From Vicugna pacos (Eukaryota > Chordata > Mammalia > Artiodactyla > Camelidae), in contig NC_133005.1 of assembly GCF_048564905.1 (NCBI RefSeq), positions 31,923,501 to 31,987,500 on the forward strand: a DNA stretch of 64,000 bases. The letters run 5' to 3'. Positions 46,080 through 58,585 of this stretch are shown here, piece after piece. The notes beneath the pieces are model-generated. The model made no database searches. It had not been told where the DNA came from and was given only the letters and a program-made list of their open reading frames with translations. Position 1 is the stretch's first letter, and each line of letters starts with the position of its first letter. Made by a program: the position numbers and the translations under genes.

Positions 46080-47270
46080 GAAGTCAACAGAATATCTTTC
46101 CATAAGGAATTATCTATTTAATTATATTTCTAATAATTCAATGGAAACCAAAAGCAAAGTCCATAGGAAAAATTAAAAATAAAATACAATGAACACAGAA
46201 ACACATTTAAAAGAAATAACACAAAAACATTCAAATTGCATAATAAAAATAATGAAATATTTCTAATGTGACAAGAAACATCAATAGGTTAAAATAGAGA
46301 AAAGCTCTCAGACTCTCTAAACAAAGTCTAATCGTATGCTGTAAGATAAACACCTAATACAGAAGGACTCAGTGACCTTAAAAACAAGTTGAACAAAGAC
46401 AATAGGAAAATGCAAATAAACACAAAATTGCAAAAATGTTGCAAAAGCATCAAAGTAGGACTTAAACCAAAAAGAACTATAAAACCATTAAATGGACTAA
46501 AATCGTCATGTAAAAAAGATGCATGAGTCAAGAGACTTAAAAGGAGAAAATGATGGGAAAAGGAAAAAAAAACCCAACAACTGAAGACTTCAACACGTCT
46601 TAGACTCTAATCAATCAAATGGAAAAAATTTAACTATCAAGTATGTATCTAACATGAATGATAATGCATTTACTAAATATATGTTAATAGAAATTTTCTT
46701 TTCAAATGCTCATGGACTGTTTGTACAAAGATCACATAATAGGCTAAAGCATAACTTCAATAAATCCTTCAAAGAAGGAACTCTACAGGTTTGGAACTAT
46801 ACATTTTCTAACCAAATTCACTAAAGCAATACATTGATGACAAAAGCTTAAAAATCAATTTCTGTAAGTTGAAATATTGTGTATTTCTTAAATACATAAT
46901 AACTATAATGTCAAAATGTTTTGCATGTTAACAAAAGTCTAAATGAAACAAAATTAGAAGTCAAATGGCAAGTTGAAAACAGTATCTTCAACACACATGC
47001 CAGCTAACAGCTAAATATCCTGTTTTATGTAAAGAATTCTTGAGAATCAACAAAATAAGTAAACTCTCCTGAAAAAAATTGGCAAGTGAGCTCAGCAGGT
47101 AACTCATAAAAGATGAAGTAGAATTGGTAATGATTTATGAATGCAATTTTCTTAACGACACTAGGGAGATTATGATGGATGAATATTTTCTTTATACTTT
47201 TCTGGATTTTCCAAAATTTCTGCAATAAAAATGAGCTACTTCATATTGACAATAAAAATTAAATGCTTTA
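46080..47270 (+). repeat. Old L1M LINE
   Basis: Forward L1M: 'ttgcaaaaatgttgcaaaag', then an ORF2 endonuclease-region stretch ('ttttcaaatgctcatggact', 'aagatcacataataggctaa', 'aacttcaataaatccttc') and a 3' end with 'tatacttttctggattttcc', 'aaaatttctgcaataaaaat'. The interior between endonuclease and tail is largely missing. Very old. Confidence 0.7.
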
Positions 47271-47439
47271 ATGTGCATTACATTTTCCTATCTCTCTGCC
47301 TGTTACACTATCACTGTGTCATGTACACTGTCCAACTCCACTAGAGCATCTATCATGCCATCTTATAATCACTTCATCAATTATTTCATTCTCTAAACTC
47401 TAAACCTATCGGGAACAGCAGCAGTGTCTTTATTCATTT

Positions 47440-48590
47440 ACTCACAGATTCATTCAATATCTACAGAGACCCTCCTCTGTACGAAGCCCTGAGGCACATG
47501 CTGGGGCTATAAAAGTGAACAAGAATTAGGTTCCTAGCCCTGATAAACTTTACATTTTGTGAATGGAAATGGAAATGAAATAAATGTAGAAAATTAAATT
47601 CATTTTGTGACTGGTGTTATGAAGGAAATAAACAGAATGTTGTGATGAAGAGTAAACAAGAGGGAGAGAGTCTACCTAGAGTGTTCAGGAGAGACCTCTA
47701 AGGAAGGGATAATTAAGAGGAGACCAGGAGGATGAAACTGGCAAATCAAGGAAGAGGTGGTGGAACGTGCAAAGGCCATGAGTCAGGAAAGAGCTCGGGG
47801 ATGATCTGGGAACATGAGAATGAGACCCTGGTGTGGCTGGGATATAGTGAGGCATGAGGCAAGCCTGGAATGTTAGCTTCAGGTCAGATCACATGAAGGC
47901 CTTAGTAGGGACTTAGTAGGGAGCTCACATTTTCTTCTGTTACTGAACAAATTGAAGCAGCAAAGTGACATACTCTAATTGACACTTTAAAAAGATCATT
48001 TTGGCTATTCTGTAGAAATTGACTAGGAGGGGGTACACCTGAGCAAGAATGAAACAAACAGACCTATCTGTTGGCTACAGCAGTGACCCAATCAAAAGAT
48101 GACTGAGGCTTGGGCAAAGGTGGTGGCTCTGAAGAATAAAGATGTTGATGGTTTGAGAGGCATCTTCAAGGGAGAGATGAAAATAACTGCTGTCAAATTA
48201 AGAGCGGAGGAGTGAAGAAAAGAAAAATTGCAATGACAACTCTTCAATTGAAGGCCTGAGATTCTAGGCTGATTATGGTGTTATTTACTGACATTGGGAA
48301 GATGAACATGTGTGCATGGGCAAGCCCGCAGGGCTACGTCAAGATTTCTCTTGGCCATGTTAATTCTGAGATGCCAATTAAACATCTTATTGGATATATT
48401 GAGTAAGAAGCTGGCATCATATTCTGAAGCTCATGGGTGATCTAGGACCAGAATTACAAATGGTGGCAGATTTGGCATCTAAATGTTGTTTAAAGCTACA
48501 GAACTAGATGAGGTCACCTTGGAAGACAGAGTGCACAGGTCAAACAGGACTAGGGCCCGAGGCCAAGTGCTGAAAGCCCAATAAAGGACT
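47440..48590 (-). repeat. L2 LINE, long antisense copy
   Basis: One of the longest L2s here. Inverse L2 blocks run from the 3' end ('cctctgtacgaagccctgag', 'tgaacaagaattaggttcc') through 'aacgtgcaaaggccatgagt', 'agatcattttggctattctg' and 'attctgagatgccaattaaa' to 'ctacagaactagatgaggtc'. No frame survives. Confidence 0.85.
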
Positions 48591-48834
48591 TCTTAGGATG
48601 GCGGGGACTGGAACTTGGTTTTAGGTAGAGAGGAATGAGTCAGGGAAACAGCATAAAATACAAGGGGATGAGGAATCAATGGAATAAGGTTCCAGAGGAG
48701 GCAGGAGTCAGCTGGGATCAGGAGACCAGGGGAGATACGTATCATTATTGACCAGGGCGGGCACCTCATCAACTAAGACTGAATGATAATGAAAACAGAG
48801 AACTATAACCACGATAATAAAGGCCAACCATATT

Positions 48835-49000
48835 AACCTTTTATTAGTAGGTGGTCTCAATCTAGCCTCTCAGCAGCCCTGAGATGGGGGACCAGCTGAA
48901 TCACCAAAGCTCAGTAAGGAAGCCAGAGGTGGATGTAGGACTGAGGCCCTGGTCTCCTGGTTCATGGTCCAGGGCGATGTCCACTCCCAGACGTTAATGA
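48835..49000 (-). repeat. MIR-type SINE, degraded
   Basis: Inverse MIR-like blocks 'agcagccctgagatggggga' and 'gaagccagaggtggatgtag'. Confidence 0.5.
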
Positions 49001-52000
49001 AAAGCAGTCCAACTCTCACTGTCAAAGCACATGGTTGAGTAGAATTCTGACTGTTTTTTTTTTTCCAGTTAATCGAAGTTCAACTCTATTAAGCTCCTCT
49101 AACACTCTGTTTCTCACATCATCACCCAGTATCTAACCTATATCGTAATTATTAATAAACATTCCGTGAAGGAACCCAAGGCTGGTCATGAGAGGATGGA
49201 TGTGTGACGGTGAAACAGACATTTCTTCACTGATCTCTCTCCTTTCTTTTGCAGAAATAAGAATTCTATAATGAGACAGACAATCTTTTATTCATCAGAA
49301 TTCCTCTCGGGAATTTTTTTTATGAAAAGCGCTGGGATAGGTGAGACTTCGGTTTCTCAAATATGAGAGAGTAATATTGTATAAGAAACAAGGGGAAGAA
49401 GGTTCTGGTTTTTCATGAAATGAATGAACAGCTGTCAAATACTTATAACGCACATAGTAAGATACCAATAAATGTTCCTGTTAGTACTGCCCTTATTCTG
49501 GGGAGAGGGATGGGGGAGTGGAGAGGGAAAATATGAGGAAATGGTGGGAGAGGGAGAAAGCAGTGGACTGCCCAGTGGAACTGTCCTTTGTGCTGCCCAC
49601 TCCAAGTTTCCACTGAAGTTCAATAGACTCTTTGATGTGAGTGATGACAGGCAGAAACTGATAGAGGCTGGGCTTTGGGTCCATGCAGAGGTACGTGGAC
49701 ATTAAGAGACACATGTGGTTGCAGGAGCCATGGAAGCTGGGGGAGGTGGTGGGAAGAGAGTGCAGAAGCCTGGGTGAAGGAGACCCTAACAGCCCACAGA
49801 ATCCTTGATGAAGGCTCCAGACTCATAAGACATTAGAATTAAGGTCCATGGTATGTTTCCAACAAAAGGCAGGCCCTGGATGCAGCTGAGAATATCATAC
49901 CTCCCAGAACAGATGGGGAATATCCTCCCCATCATTGCCAGGCTGCTTCGAGCAGAATGCTCACAAAACCTACAGGAGTCAAGAGGGTCCTGTTCTGGGC
50001 ATGCAACTCCAGAGTTAAGATGAAGAGAAAAAAAAAAAGTCATGCAAACTGCCATGAGATAGAACCCTCAGTACAATGCCAGAAGAGTCAAGAGCTACAG
50101 CACAGACACAAGGCTGGGGATATCAGAAACTGTGCCAGGGAGGCCACCATTCCTCCCCAGAAAGGAAAGAAAAGGCAGGCAGGCCCATGGTGAATGGGCT
50201 TGGATGCTCAAGGATCCAACCGGACTCGCCTGCTGACGCACGTCCCCTGAACACTCAGTCTTGCAATGGGGCTGACTTGCAGGCACACGTCCAAGCTTCC
50301 AGGGACAAGCACCAACCCCGGGGAGCACAACGCCAGGCACTGGAGAGGGAGATCTCCCATGGTGGCTAGACCCTGCCCCCAAAAGATTATGGGGTGGCAG
50401 GCCTCAACCATGGAGAAGCAATGGGTACTGGGAGTAAGCTGGCAGGGTCAGCCTCTAGAAATCACTCCCTTATCCATGCTGCATGCTTTCTTGTTCTGAA
50501 TGAGATCCTGGCAATGCAAATTATCACGGGGCAGCGCACAGGAAAGCAGCATTCAAACATCAGAGACATTCAAACATCAGGAGAGATGTGAGGGCCCCCC
50601 ACCCCAGAATTCTCACTGCTGATGAAAAAGGAGGAAGCCCTCTCAAAGACACGGAATAGCAGAACTGAGCTTCATCTTTTAGGGTTCAGGAAAAGCAGCT
50701 GCCAGAGCTGCAGCTCAGCCCCTAGGACCAGGTTCCCAGCTGACAAAATTCTGGGGAACGTGGATCACTGGCATCCTCTCTTCAGGTCAGAACGTGCCCC
50801 AGGAGACATCTGCAGCTTTGGGTGGAGATGATCACTCCATCAATGTGCTTCTGGCGTGGGGACCCTGGTCAGGAAGACTACCTGGTACTAGCCAGCTCCC
50901 ATTCCTGGGTACAGGCACCACAAAGGGACAGGGTGATGTCAAGACCTTTGTGATAGAAAGACCTGCCCGGTGTTCCAAGGCGAGGGAGAACGGTCATCCT
51001 CAAGCTGAGCATGCTCAGAAGGAAACTCAAACCAAGGCCCCTGAGGAATGAAAGCCAGGAATGGAAGAGCCAGAAGAATGAGTGAAAAATTGTGGAGGCT
51101 GCTCTAGAGCTGTCTGTTCACAGAGGGCAGGGAGGCAGGGGTGGAAGGGACACAGAAGATGGCTCTCAGTGATGCTCCATGTCAATCTACAGAGGTGAGG
51201 ACACAGAGGTGCAGGGACTGGAGCAGAAAGCCTGGGCTGAGAACCCCAACTTCCCTGCAAGACATCCTTCAACCCCAAGGTGGCCATGTGTTCCTACTAT
51301 CAAACACACATTCCCCAGCCCCTACACCCTTAGAGGCCTCCTGGTATTGAGGGGATGAAGTTTGCACAGAAAGGTGCCAGCTTCTCCCAGGGTGGGAGCT
51401 GCTGGGCAAAACCAGGAAGTTGTCTCCCAAGGGAGGCTCAGAGATGAGTAACCCATAATCCCTCCAAAAAGTAGGTTGTGTACCTGTCTGGGGAGGGTGT
51501 GGGTATGTCAGGACATGGTGTAAGACACCTGGCATTTTATGCCCACTTTTGTAGTCCTCAAGCAGAGAAATGTATACAGCACAAACTTCAAGGGGCTGCA
51601 AACATTTTTTCAGAAGATAAGAGATAGAAAAATGTTGGCTCTCCAGAACTCCTCTTCGGAGGAAGACCATATACATTATCATGGGGGAAGACTTCCTAAA
51701 GTGAAATTAACAGACACTCTTTTCCCTTTCCCACACCAGCCCAAGGAGGCCTGTGTAAGACAAGGAGAGGGGTTTGCTGCTGAGCGAGGAAGGTGTGGGT
51801 GGGTAAGAGAGAAGGGAGGTAGAGGGAGCTCCTCCCTGTGAGGCACCCTCCTGGATGGTGCATGAAGTTACCAAATCCACAGAGCACCAGATGCCAGAGG
51901 AATTCCTGAGAAAGACTGGGCTTCGAGTCCAGCTGAGTTCAAGTCAGGGGAGTCTGAAATTTCAGGGTTCTCCATAGCACTTAGAAGTGCTGAATAAAAG

Positions 52001-52884
52001 GTAATTTCACCAAGGCAGGTGATGGAGAACAGAAAGCAAGTGGCTGCAAAATTAATTAAAGTTCTTTTTTTTTAATATTAGGACAGAAAAGTTCAGAATC
52101 ATTAGAAACGTGAAATAGAATTACTGTCACCTGGAAGGAGGCAGCCATCTGAATCATGATTGCAGTCACACTGGATGAGCCCTGTCCTCCCGAGAGGAGG
52201 CAGGCGTGGGGGTGGGGTGGCCCTGCTGAAGGTCTGCTGCTAGAAAGCCCACTGATAAGAAAGATGAAATTTCTCTGTTTATTACAGGGCCACTGTGAAA
52301 TATGATTTTAATAAATGAATACATAAGCCATCAGGGTCTGAAGCCCAGCACTGCTGAAAACCAAAATGGTATTGAGTCTATCGAATCAGATGTGCAAAAC
52401 CAGAGCTTGGGGGCTGATGAATTTTCAAAAGCATTTTGCAAGTATCTTTGACCCTCCTGATATGCCCTGTTTTCTCTCCCCAGATGTAGATGTAGGTGGC
52501 TGTCCCTGTGTGTGCGGTGAGTCTGGAAGCAGCAGGCTGGTGTGTGTGCACCTGAGGGTGTTTCACTGTGTTTGCGGCCATGGGACTATCCATTAGCGGC
52601 TGTGTGTGTGTCTCTTCTCAACTGTTGCTTTCAGCACATTAGTGGATTTTTCACCACAAAGCTCAGAGCAGAGGAAACATAATGTATGTAATGACACCGT
52701 CATGGCCAACAAGCTGGGGATCAGAACATTGTCCCAGATGAGGCTACTATCACGGGGCCTGCTCAGAACACAATCACAGCAGTGTTTCTTTAAAGAAGGC
52801 CTTCTTCCTCCATCCTCTTCGTCTGTTCTTCCCTCTCTTCCTCCTCCCACCCTTCCAACAATTGCCGAGGCCCTGGCAAGCCTG
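49001..52884. other. Long unassigned intronic stretch
   Basis: 3.9 kb with no repeat I can name and no exon. Contains a T9 tract near 49055, a 17-bp imperfect tandem duplication near 50550-50583, and a T10 tract near 52065. Frames of up to 137 codons (51269-51682, minus) are open by chance. Confidence 0.4.
50550..50583. repeat. 17-bp imperfect tandem duplication
   Basis: cattcaaacatcagaga is followed directly by cattcaaacatcaggag. Confidence 0.9.
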
Positions 52885-53045
52885 GTGTGTGCTACCTGAT
52901 ATGATCCTATCTCATTTAACCCACAGACCAACGCTTCATCGTACCCACTGATCTCTCCACTTTACAAACCAGAGAGCTGTGATTCAGGATGGTGGTGGAA
53001 TAGAATCCAACATTACACAGCTAGTGAGCAGAACAGTCTCAGAAT
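52885..53045 (-). repeat. MIR SINE
   Basis: Inverse MIR: 'atcctatctcatttaaccca', 'ctttacaaaccagagagctg' and 'acattacacagctagtgagc'. Confidence 0.75.
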
Positions 53046-53454
53046 GGGCATGATTTTTTTTCTCTAAAAGCAAGAAACTGGAGTCAGAGGACCCAGGTGG
53101 GATTATGGGACCTCAACTTACCAATAATATCCCCTATCCAGGACATGCTGCTGCACAACACAGGAGCTACTACCAGATAAATGAGAGGCAACATGCTTAC
53201 CACAGAGCTGGGGCAGAGGAGGTGCCTAGGAAATGCCCTCTCTTCCCTCCACACCCCGTCAAAGAGCGTGGCCATCAGTAGGTCTGTCCCTCTCCTGGGC
53301 CACTTCTCTTGTTCTTCATACTTGCACCTCTGGCCCCATTTGCACCAGACTCTAGGTAGGGAGTTTCCAAATGGAAACCTAAGGCCTCCCTGAGGGGACC
53401 CATGGGCTTATAGAGACACTTGACGTTTATACGAGTGAAACAGAGGGGGAATTT
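53046..53454. other. Unassigned intronic sequence
   Basis: No exon or repeat recognised. Confidence 0.4.
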
Positions 53455-53557
53455 TAGGACCAGGGCATCAGGGCTCTGGCCCCAGCTTTGCCAATGATTT
53501 GCTGTGTGCTTTTGAACTTCACTGTCCATTTCTGGACCTCAGCTTTATTACCTACAT
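53455..53557 (+). repeat. MIR SINE, central part
   Basis: 'ctctggccccagctttgcca', 'atttgctgtgtgcttttgaa' and 'ggacctcagctttattacct' follow the forward MIR; cut by the DNA transposon that follows. Confidence 0.75.
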
Positions 53558-53700
53558 CAGAGTTCAGCAAACTATGGCCCAGAGGCCAAATCTGGTCCAT
53601 CACCTGATTTTGTACCATTAAGTTTTAACTGGAACACAGCCATGTCCATTCATTCATATGTTGTCTACAGCTGCTTTCACAGCACATCTGAAAGAACTAT
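53558..53700 (+). mobile_element. Ancient DNA transposon of the 'caaactatggccc' type
   Basis: 'cagcaaactatggcccagag', 'gccaaatctggtccatcacc' and 'gaacacagccatgtccattc' match the same family as 5541-5768. The right end is lost. Confidence 0.75.
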
Positions 53701-53851
53701 ATACCATGGATGCTGAAGTGAAGGATACCTAAGAATCTCCTGACCCCTCACTTTGCCACCCTCAGGTTCATCTCCTGCTTCAGACCCCAGAGAAACTTCT
53801 CCACAATGCAGATCTGACTATGTCACTTTCTCACTCAAAGCCTTTCAACAG

Positions 53852-54041
53852 CGGGAATGGGGTTTAACTGCAAATAGGCACAAGGGATCCTACTGGGGTG
53901 ATAAAAATGTTCTAAAGCTGGCTTATGGCAATGGTTGTGCCACTCAATAGATTTACTAAAAATCACTGGATTGCATACTTAAAACAAGGGGGTTCTACGA
54001 TATATAAATTGTAATTTGAGTTTAAAAAAGGAAAAGAAAAA
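53852..54041 (+). mobile_element. L1M 3'-end fragment inserted into L2
   Basis: 'ggggtgataaaaatgttcta', 'tggcaatggttgtgccactc' and 'ctaaaaatcactggattgca' are the L1M 3' UTR, followed by an A-rich tail. It is flanked by ctttcaacag (53842-53851) and ctttcaatag (54042-54051), a 10-bp target-site duplication with one mismatch. Confidence 0.88.
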
Positions 54042-54051
54042 CTTTCAATAG

Positions 54052-54285
54052 TCCCAGGCCAAGATGACATGGAGCTGTCCCTCTAAGCGTGCTCTGTGGG
54101 CTGGTGGCATCCTATACAGTGTTTGTGCTATCAGTCCACAACGAGATAAAAGGCATTTAGAAACTGTCAGAGCAATTTGGTGTTGCTGTGGCATTTTTAC
54201 TGCGGTTTGTAAAAGTACTGGTTCATAATCAGTTGAGAAAAAGCTTGTCTTTCATCACAGATAGTTTGAGTAGCACCACTCTGGA
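54052..54285. repeat. Unassigned insertion inside L2
   Basis: About 230 bp that do not fit the surrounding L2. The right edge reads 'gtttgagtagcaccactctg', similar in style to hAT ends. Family not recognised. Confidence 0.4.
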
Positions 54286-54585
54286 CTAGAGAATAAATTT
54301 AATCTCCTCATCCCCATGACCTACTCATCCCTGTAGGCTTAGCTCCCACCATATCTCCTTTTCAACCTACCTGGAAACAACCTAGAGTTTCCAGACTCTG
54401 CCAAAATCTCTCACTCACTTCTCCAGTCCATGGCATGCACTACCTTTTCAACTCAAATGCCTTTCCCTGCCATTTTCAGTAACTATTTATTCATCCTTTA
54501 AGACTCACCTGTCATCTCCTCTTAGAAACCATCCTAATTGTCTCACCCTCAAACACCGTCTTCCTCAGGCGCAATATCTAACTAG

Positions 54586-54670
54586 TTATCTCATCTCTCT
54601 GAACCTCAGTTTTTTCATCTATAAAACAGGCATATTAATAGTATCTCCCTAATCCAATTGTTGTAAGAAA
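54586..54670 (+). repeat. MIR SINE core fragment
   Basis: 'tctctgaacctcagtttttt' and 'catctataaaacaggcatat' are the forward MIR core. Confidence 0.75.
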
Positions 54671-54804
54671 TTATTTTAGAATTTTATATAATTTGTATTT
54701 TATAATTCTTATAATTATTTTATAATTTCAATGTCTACGTTCCTCCAGCATCTTGTCAAATCCACATGCATCCCCCTATACTGTAAGTGTTTATCTATAT
54801 ATCA

Positions 54805-55305
<501 letters not shown>

Positions 55306-55329
55306 TCAGTCATACACAGAAACACAGTG

Positions 55330-55520
55330 GCCGGAAATCAAGTCTCTCTAGGAGGGCCTGGTTGATCCTGAGGAAGCCACATTTCCTCTCTCAACTTGAG
55401 TATCCTGTTCTGTAGCTAGGAATAAAAAATCCTACTCACCAAGGCAGTTTTAAGAATTAAGAGACAGAAACATGTATGGAGCATTTCTACAAAGTAAACA
55501 TTCCACAAACATTTACAGAA
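55330..55520 (+). repeat. MIR SINE, degraded
   Basis: 'gccacatttcctctctcaac', 'aaggcagttttaagaattaa' and 'tggagcatttctacaaag' follow the forward MIR. Confidence 0.6.
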
Positions 55521-55839
55521 AAAAAAAACATTAAAACCAGTAGCTCCTACAGGAAGCATGGAATAAAAACCCAGGAATTTAGTTAACTGCAACCTCCATG
55601 GGTGAAATGAGGTGAAATATAACTTCATTCAAGCTTGGGTTGTCTCAGTGGAAGCAGGAACTCTACAACACTCACGTGCTGTTCTAACATATTCCACCTG
55701 GAGCCCTGCATTAGTATCAGGAATCTATCAGAGGAAGGCATATGAAAAGTACAGCATATTCAAGTCAGCAAAGAAAGCCTTCAAGAAATGAGAGAACCAA
55801 CTGAAAGATGTTCAGCCTGAAATGGAGGGTAAGTCATAC
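55521..55839. other. Unassigned intronic sequence
   Basis: AT-rich, no repeat or exon recognised. Confidence 0.4.
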
Positions 55840-56020
55840 TTGCTAAGCATGTAAGGAGTACCAGTATGACGCTGAGTATCTTATTTATGAAGTATTCAAT
55901 TGAATCTTCAAAATGACTCTGGGAGATGGAGGGTTATCATTTTATTTAAAGACTGAGTGACTCACTCTGGGCCACTCAGACAGGGAGGGATGACACCCAG
56001 ATGATCTCCAACCTCAAAAT
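55840..56020 (-). repeat. MIR SINE
   Basis: Inverse MIR: 'aattgaatcttcaaaatgac', 'tctgggagatggagggttat' and 'actctgggccactcagacag'. Confidence 0.65.
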
Positions 56021-56099
56021 TTATGCTATTTTTACTATTTGCAAACAACATGACTGTTATTTGCAAGCATTAGAAAAGCCTATCTCCTAGAAAGGAGGT

Positions 56100-56620
56100 G
56101 AGCCTCTTTGGAGTTACTTTGTCCGATTAAATGGTTGCTTCTAGTTCTTCACCCCTCCTAGGATATATGCCCTTAGCTTTTTGTCTAGGCAGTCCCTCCC
56201 AAAAGAGGCACAGGATGTGTCCCCATCCCACGACTTTGGGCACCATTTGCTTTGGTCAAAAGGATGCCAACAGAATGAGGCTTGAAACGTGCTTGCCTTG
56301 TTGGGCTTGCCCTCTGGCACTGCTGGCACCTTCCATGAGAAGAATGTGCCCCCAGTAGCCACTGCCCTTTCAGCCTGGGATGAAAAACAGATGCATGTGG
56401 AAGAGAACTAAGCTCAGTGGACAGTGAAGAAACAAGCCATGCTACCCAGGCAGGCGGAAACACAGCCACATGGCCAACAAGCCCAACCTGGATCAGCCAG
56501 TCCACTCTGGATGCTCAGACCCAGGAGTGGGAGGATAAATGCTCACTGCTGCTTGGCACGGAGTTCCCTCTTGGTTTGTTAAGCACCATTACTGTGGCAA
56601 TAGCTAATTGATGAATGTTG
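56100..56620 (+). mobile_element. Probable solo LTR fossil, MaLR-like
   Basis: The block order resembles old mammalian MLT1-type LTRs: a pyrimidine-rich left part, 'acacagccacatggccaaca' and 'aacctggatcagccagtcca' in the middle, and 'actgtggcaatagctaattg' at the right edge. Old and non-coding. Confidence 0.5.
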
Positions 56621-57054
56621 CCTGAGAGAGCCGACTTAGGCAAGAAACCACCAGGAGGCACATTTCAGTTCAAAGGACCTCTTAACAAGTAGAAAGGATA
56701 CAAAATGGGATGGACTGCTGGAGAGACACAGTGCGTTCCCCATCACTGCAGGTGGTTAAACAGAGCCTGGACAAATTGAGGAGATGACTAAGGAAATTTC
56801 ACAATCAACTGTGAAGGCTGAACTCTGTGACTTAAAGAGTCTTATGATGCTACGAAATAAACTGCATCATAAAACACTCAAGTGATTCTGGAATGAATAT
56901 TCACACCTAGAAAACCACTGTTGCTTTGAAATCTTATTTTAGCCACTAAAATCTTCAATCAGAATGAAACCTTAAGACTCCTTATCCTCAACCAAGATGA
57001 GCCTCTTCAATAGCTGTAACTAGCCTCATTCTTTCACCCTAATACCAAAAAGAC
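56621..57054. other. Unassigned intronic sequence
   Basis: No exon or repeat recognised. Confidence 0.4.
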
Positions 57055-57645
57055 TAACAGCTGCCAGATACTACGTGCTGGGCAATTCATATCATGTTGG
57101 GGTTCTAGAGGGTACCAGTCATTCGTAGCTTGTCTCTTTTTGGTTCAGAACAAATTTAAAAATAGACACAGGAGAGAGAGTGTGTTTGTGTTCAAAATCT
57201 CAACTTTACTGTTTACAAAGCTGGATTAGAGAAAGTAACTTGAACTTGAGGCTTGTTTTCTTCCCTGACCCAGCATGCACAGCAGCTAGATGATCAAGGA
57301 CTCTTTCCTTCTGACTCCACCCAGATTTCTAGGGCTTATCCCCAGACTGAGCCAGCAAGAAGCAAGGTGATAAAGACAGAAACATGAATCAGACTTTGGA
57401 CATCCCACCAATCAGAAAACTCACCCACCCCCTGGGGTAGGAGCCACTGCAGGTGAAGCAAAAGTTGTATCTTCCTTGTGTTTCCAAGAGGATAAAGCTT
57501 CCTAGTTTATGGCCAGGCAGTAACACAGGGCACATGGAGAGCTGTCCCTTGTCAGGTGTTATCTCCAGTCATCATAACCTCCCACTAAGGCAGCAAGGAA
57601 GGAACCACTGCAGGGGGGAAAATGAGGTGCTGAGAGAAGTCAGCA
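57055..57645 (-). repeat. MIR SINE split by a 475-bp insertion
   Basis: The left MIR part reads 'agatactacgtgctgggcaa' and ends at 57095. The matching continuation 'cataacctcccactaaggca' and 'gaaaatgaggtgctgagaga' begins at about 57571. Together they give one inverse MIR. Confidence 0.65.
57096..57570 (-). mobile_element. LTR-like insertion (ERV1-like), fossil
   Basis: 475 bp between two ATCAT pentamers (57091-57095 and 57571-57575). Read on the minus strand it has a CCAAT-inverse (GATTGG), an 'acagtaaagttgagattttg' stretch like an LTR polyadenylation region, and ends near AGAACCCCAACA. Solo, old, non-coding. Class is a tentative reading. Confidence 0.45.
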
Positions 57646-58134
57646 TCCATGTCCGTATCTGTTTGCTGACCTACATCCCACAGGCTTCCAGAAGGTCTCC
57701 TTGGGACAGAGGAGTGATGACCCACAAGACCCATAAGCCCCTGGCCACAGAAGGGGAGCACATCTACAGGTAGGGAAGGCAGCCTGTGAAGCAGGCAGTG
57801 TCTGGCTTTCTCCACTCAGAGCCCTAGGATGCCCCATGGACATTTAAGCTTCTAGCCTCCTGCCAGTTCACACCAGGCTTCTTCTGTCCACAGCAGAAAG
57901 TAGAGAAAATTTCTCTTACACCAGCTCAGGTTTCCACCGCTTTGCATCCCAGCTCTGCTGGTGAAGCAGGCTCACTGAGGAGGTGGAGCCATTTAACGTC
58001 CATCCACCCAGCAAGTCTAGGAATCCCTTCCATCTTGCTGTCCCCATGACTATTAATAGAGATGATACCATTTCCCTGAAGGTAGGAGCTGGTGAAGGTG
58101 CTTGGTCCTCCATCAAGTCTCCACGCAGCAGAAA
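57646..58134. other. Unassigned intronic sequence
   Basis: Frames of up to 143 codons (57926-58357, minus) are open but encode nothing recognisable, and their 5' half is LTR-derived. Confidence 0.4.
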
Positions 58135-58352
58135 CTGCTGGTCGATTAGCAAACGTGTCCTCTTTGTTCTGGGCACATGGCTGGACCATGTTCCCCAGCC
58201 TCCTTTCACAGTTTGATGGGACCATGTGTCTGGGCTCCAGCCAACGGGACCTGCGTATGAAGTGTGCCACTCTTCCAAGCCTGGTGCTTGAAAGCTGACC
58301 ACCCCTACTACCACCCCTGACCCTCATTGTTCCATCCTCCTTTATATCATTC

Positions 58353-58585
58353 TTCAAAGGATGATTCTCGGACTGGCAATCTCAGCATCACCTGGGAGCT
58401 GCTAAGAAATGCAGACTCTGGGGGCCCCACTCAGGTCTACTGAATCTGAATTTGCATTTTATTAAGATCACTACTGGGGCAAAAGGCATGATATCCAGTG
58501 TGTCATAAGCACCAAAAAAAAACCCAAAAAACAAAAAGATCACCAAGTAATTTGGATGTACATTAAGGTTCTAGAATCACTGCTC
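58353..58585 (+). mobile_element. MER5A inserted into an LTR
   Basis: 'tcttcaaaggatgattctcg', 'gcatcacctgggagctgcta', 'aagaaatgcagactctgggg' and, after a small insert, 'taatttggatgtacattaag' with terminal 'gttctagaatcactg'. Carries the 64-bp insert at 58472-58535. Confidence 0.85.
58472..58535 (+). mobile_element. 64-bp A-tailed insert of unknown origin
   Basis: Between two perfect copies of AAGATCAC (58464-58471 and 58536-58543). It ends in an A-rich tail interrupted by C. This is the structure of a severely 5'-truncated retroposed sequence. The body (tactggggcaaaaggcatga...) is too short to identify. Confidence 0.6.

Larger units (their letters stand above)
53740..54800 (+). repeat. L2 LINE 3' part, split by later insertions
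   Basis: L2 blocks occur in order: 'cacaatgcagatctgactat' and 'tcactcaaagcctttcaac' before the breaks; 'cccatgacctactcatccct', 'catggcatgcactacctttt' and 'cctttaagactcacctgtca' after them. Interrupted by an L1M (53852-54041), an unassigned element (54052-54285) and a MIR core (54586-54670). Confidence 0.8.
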
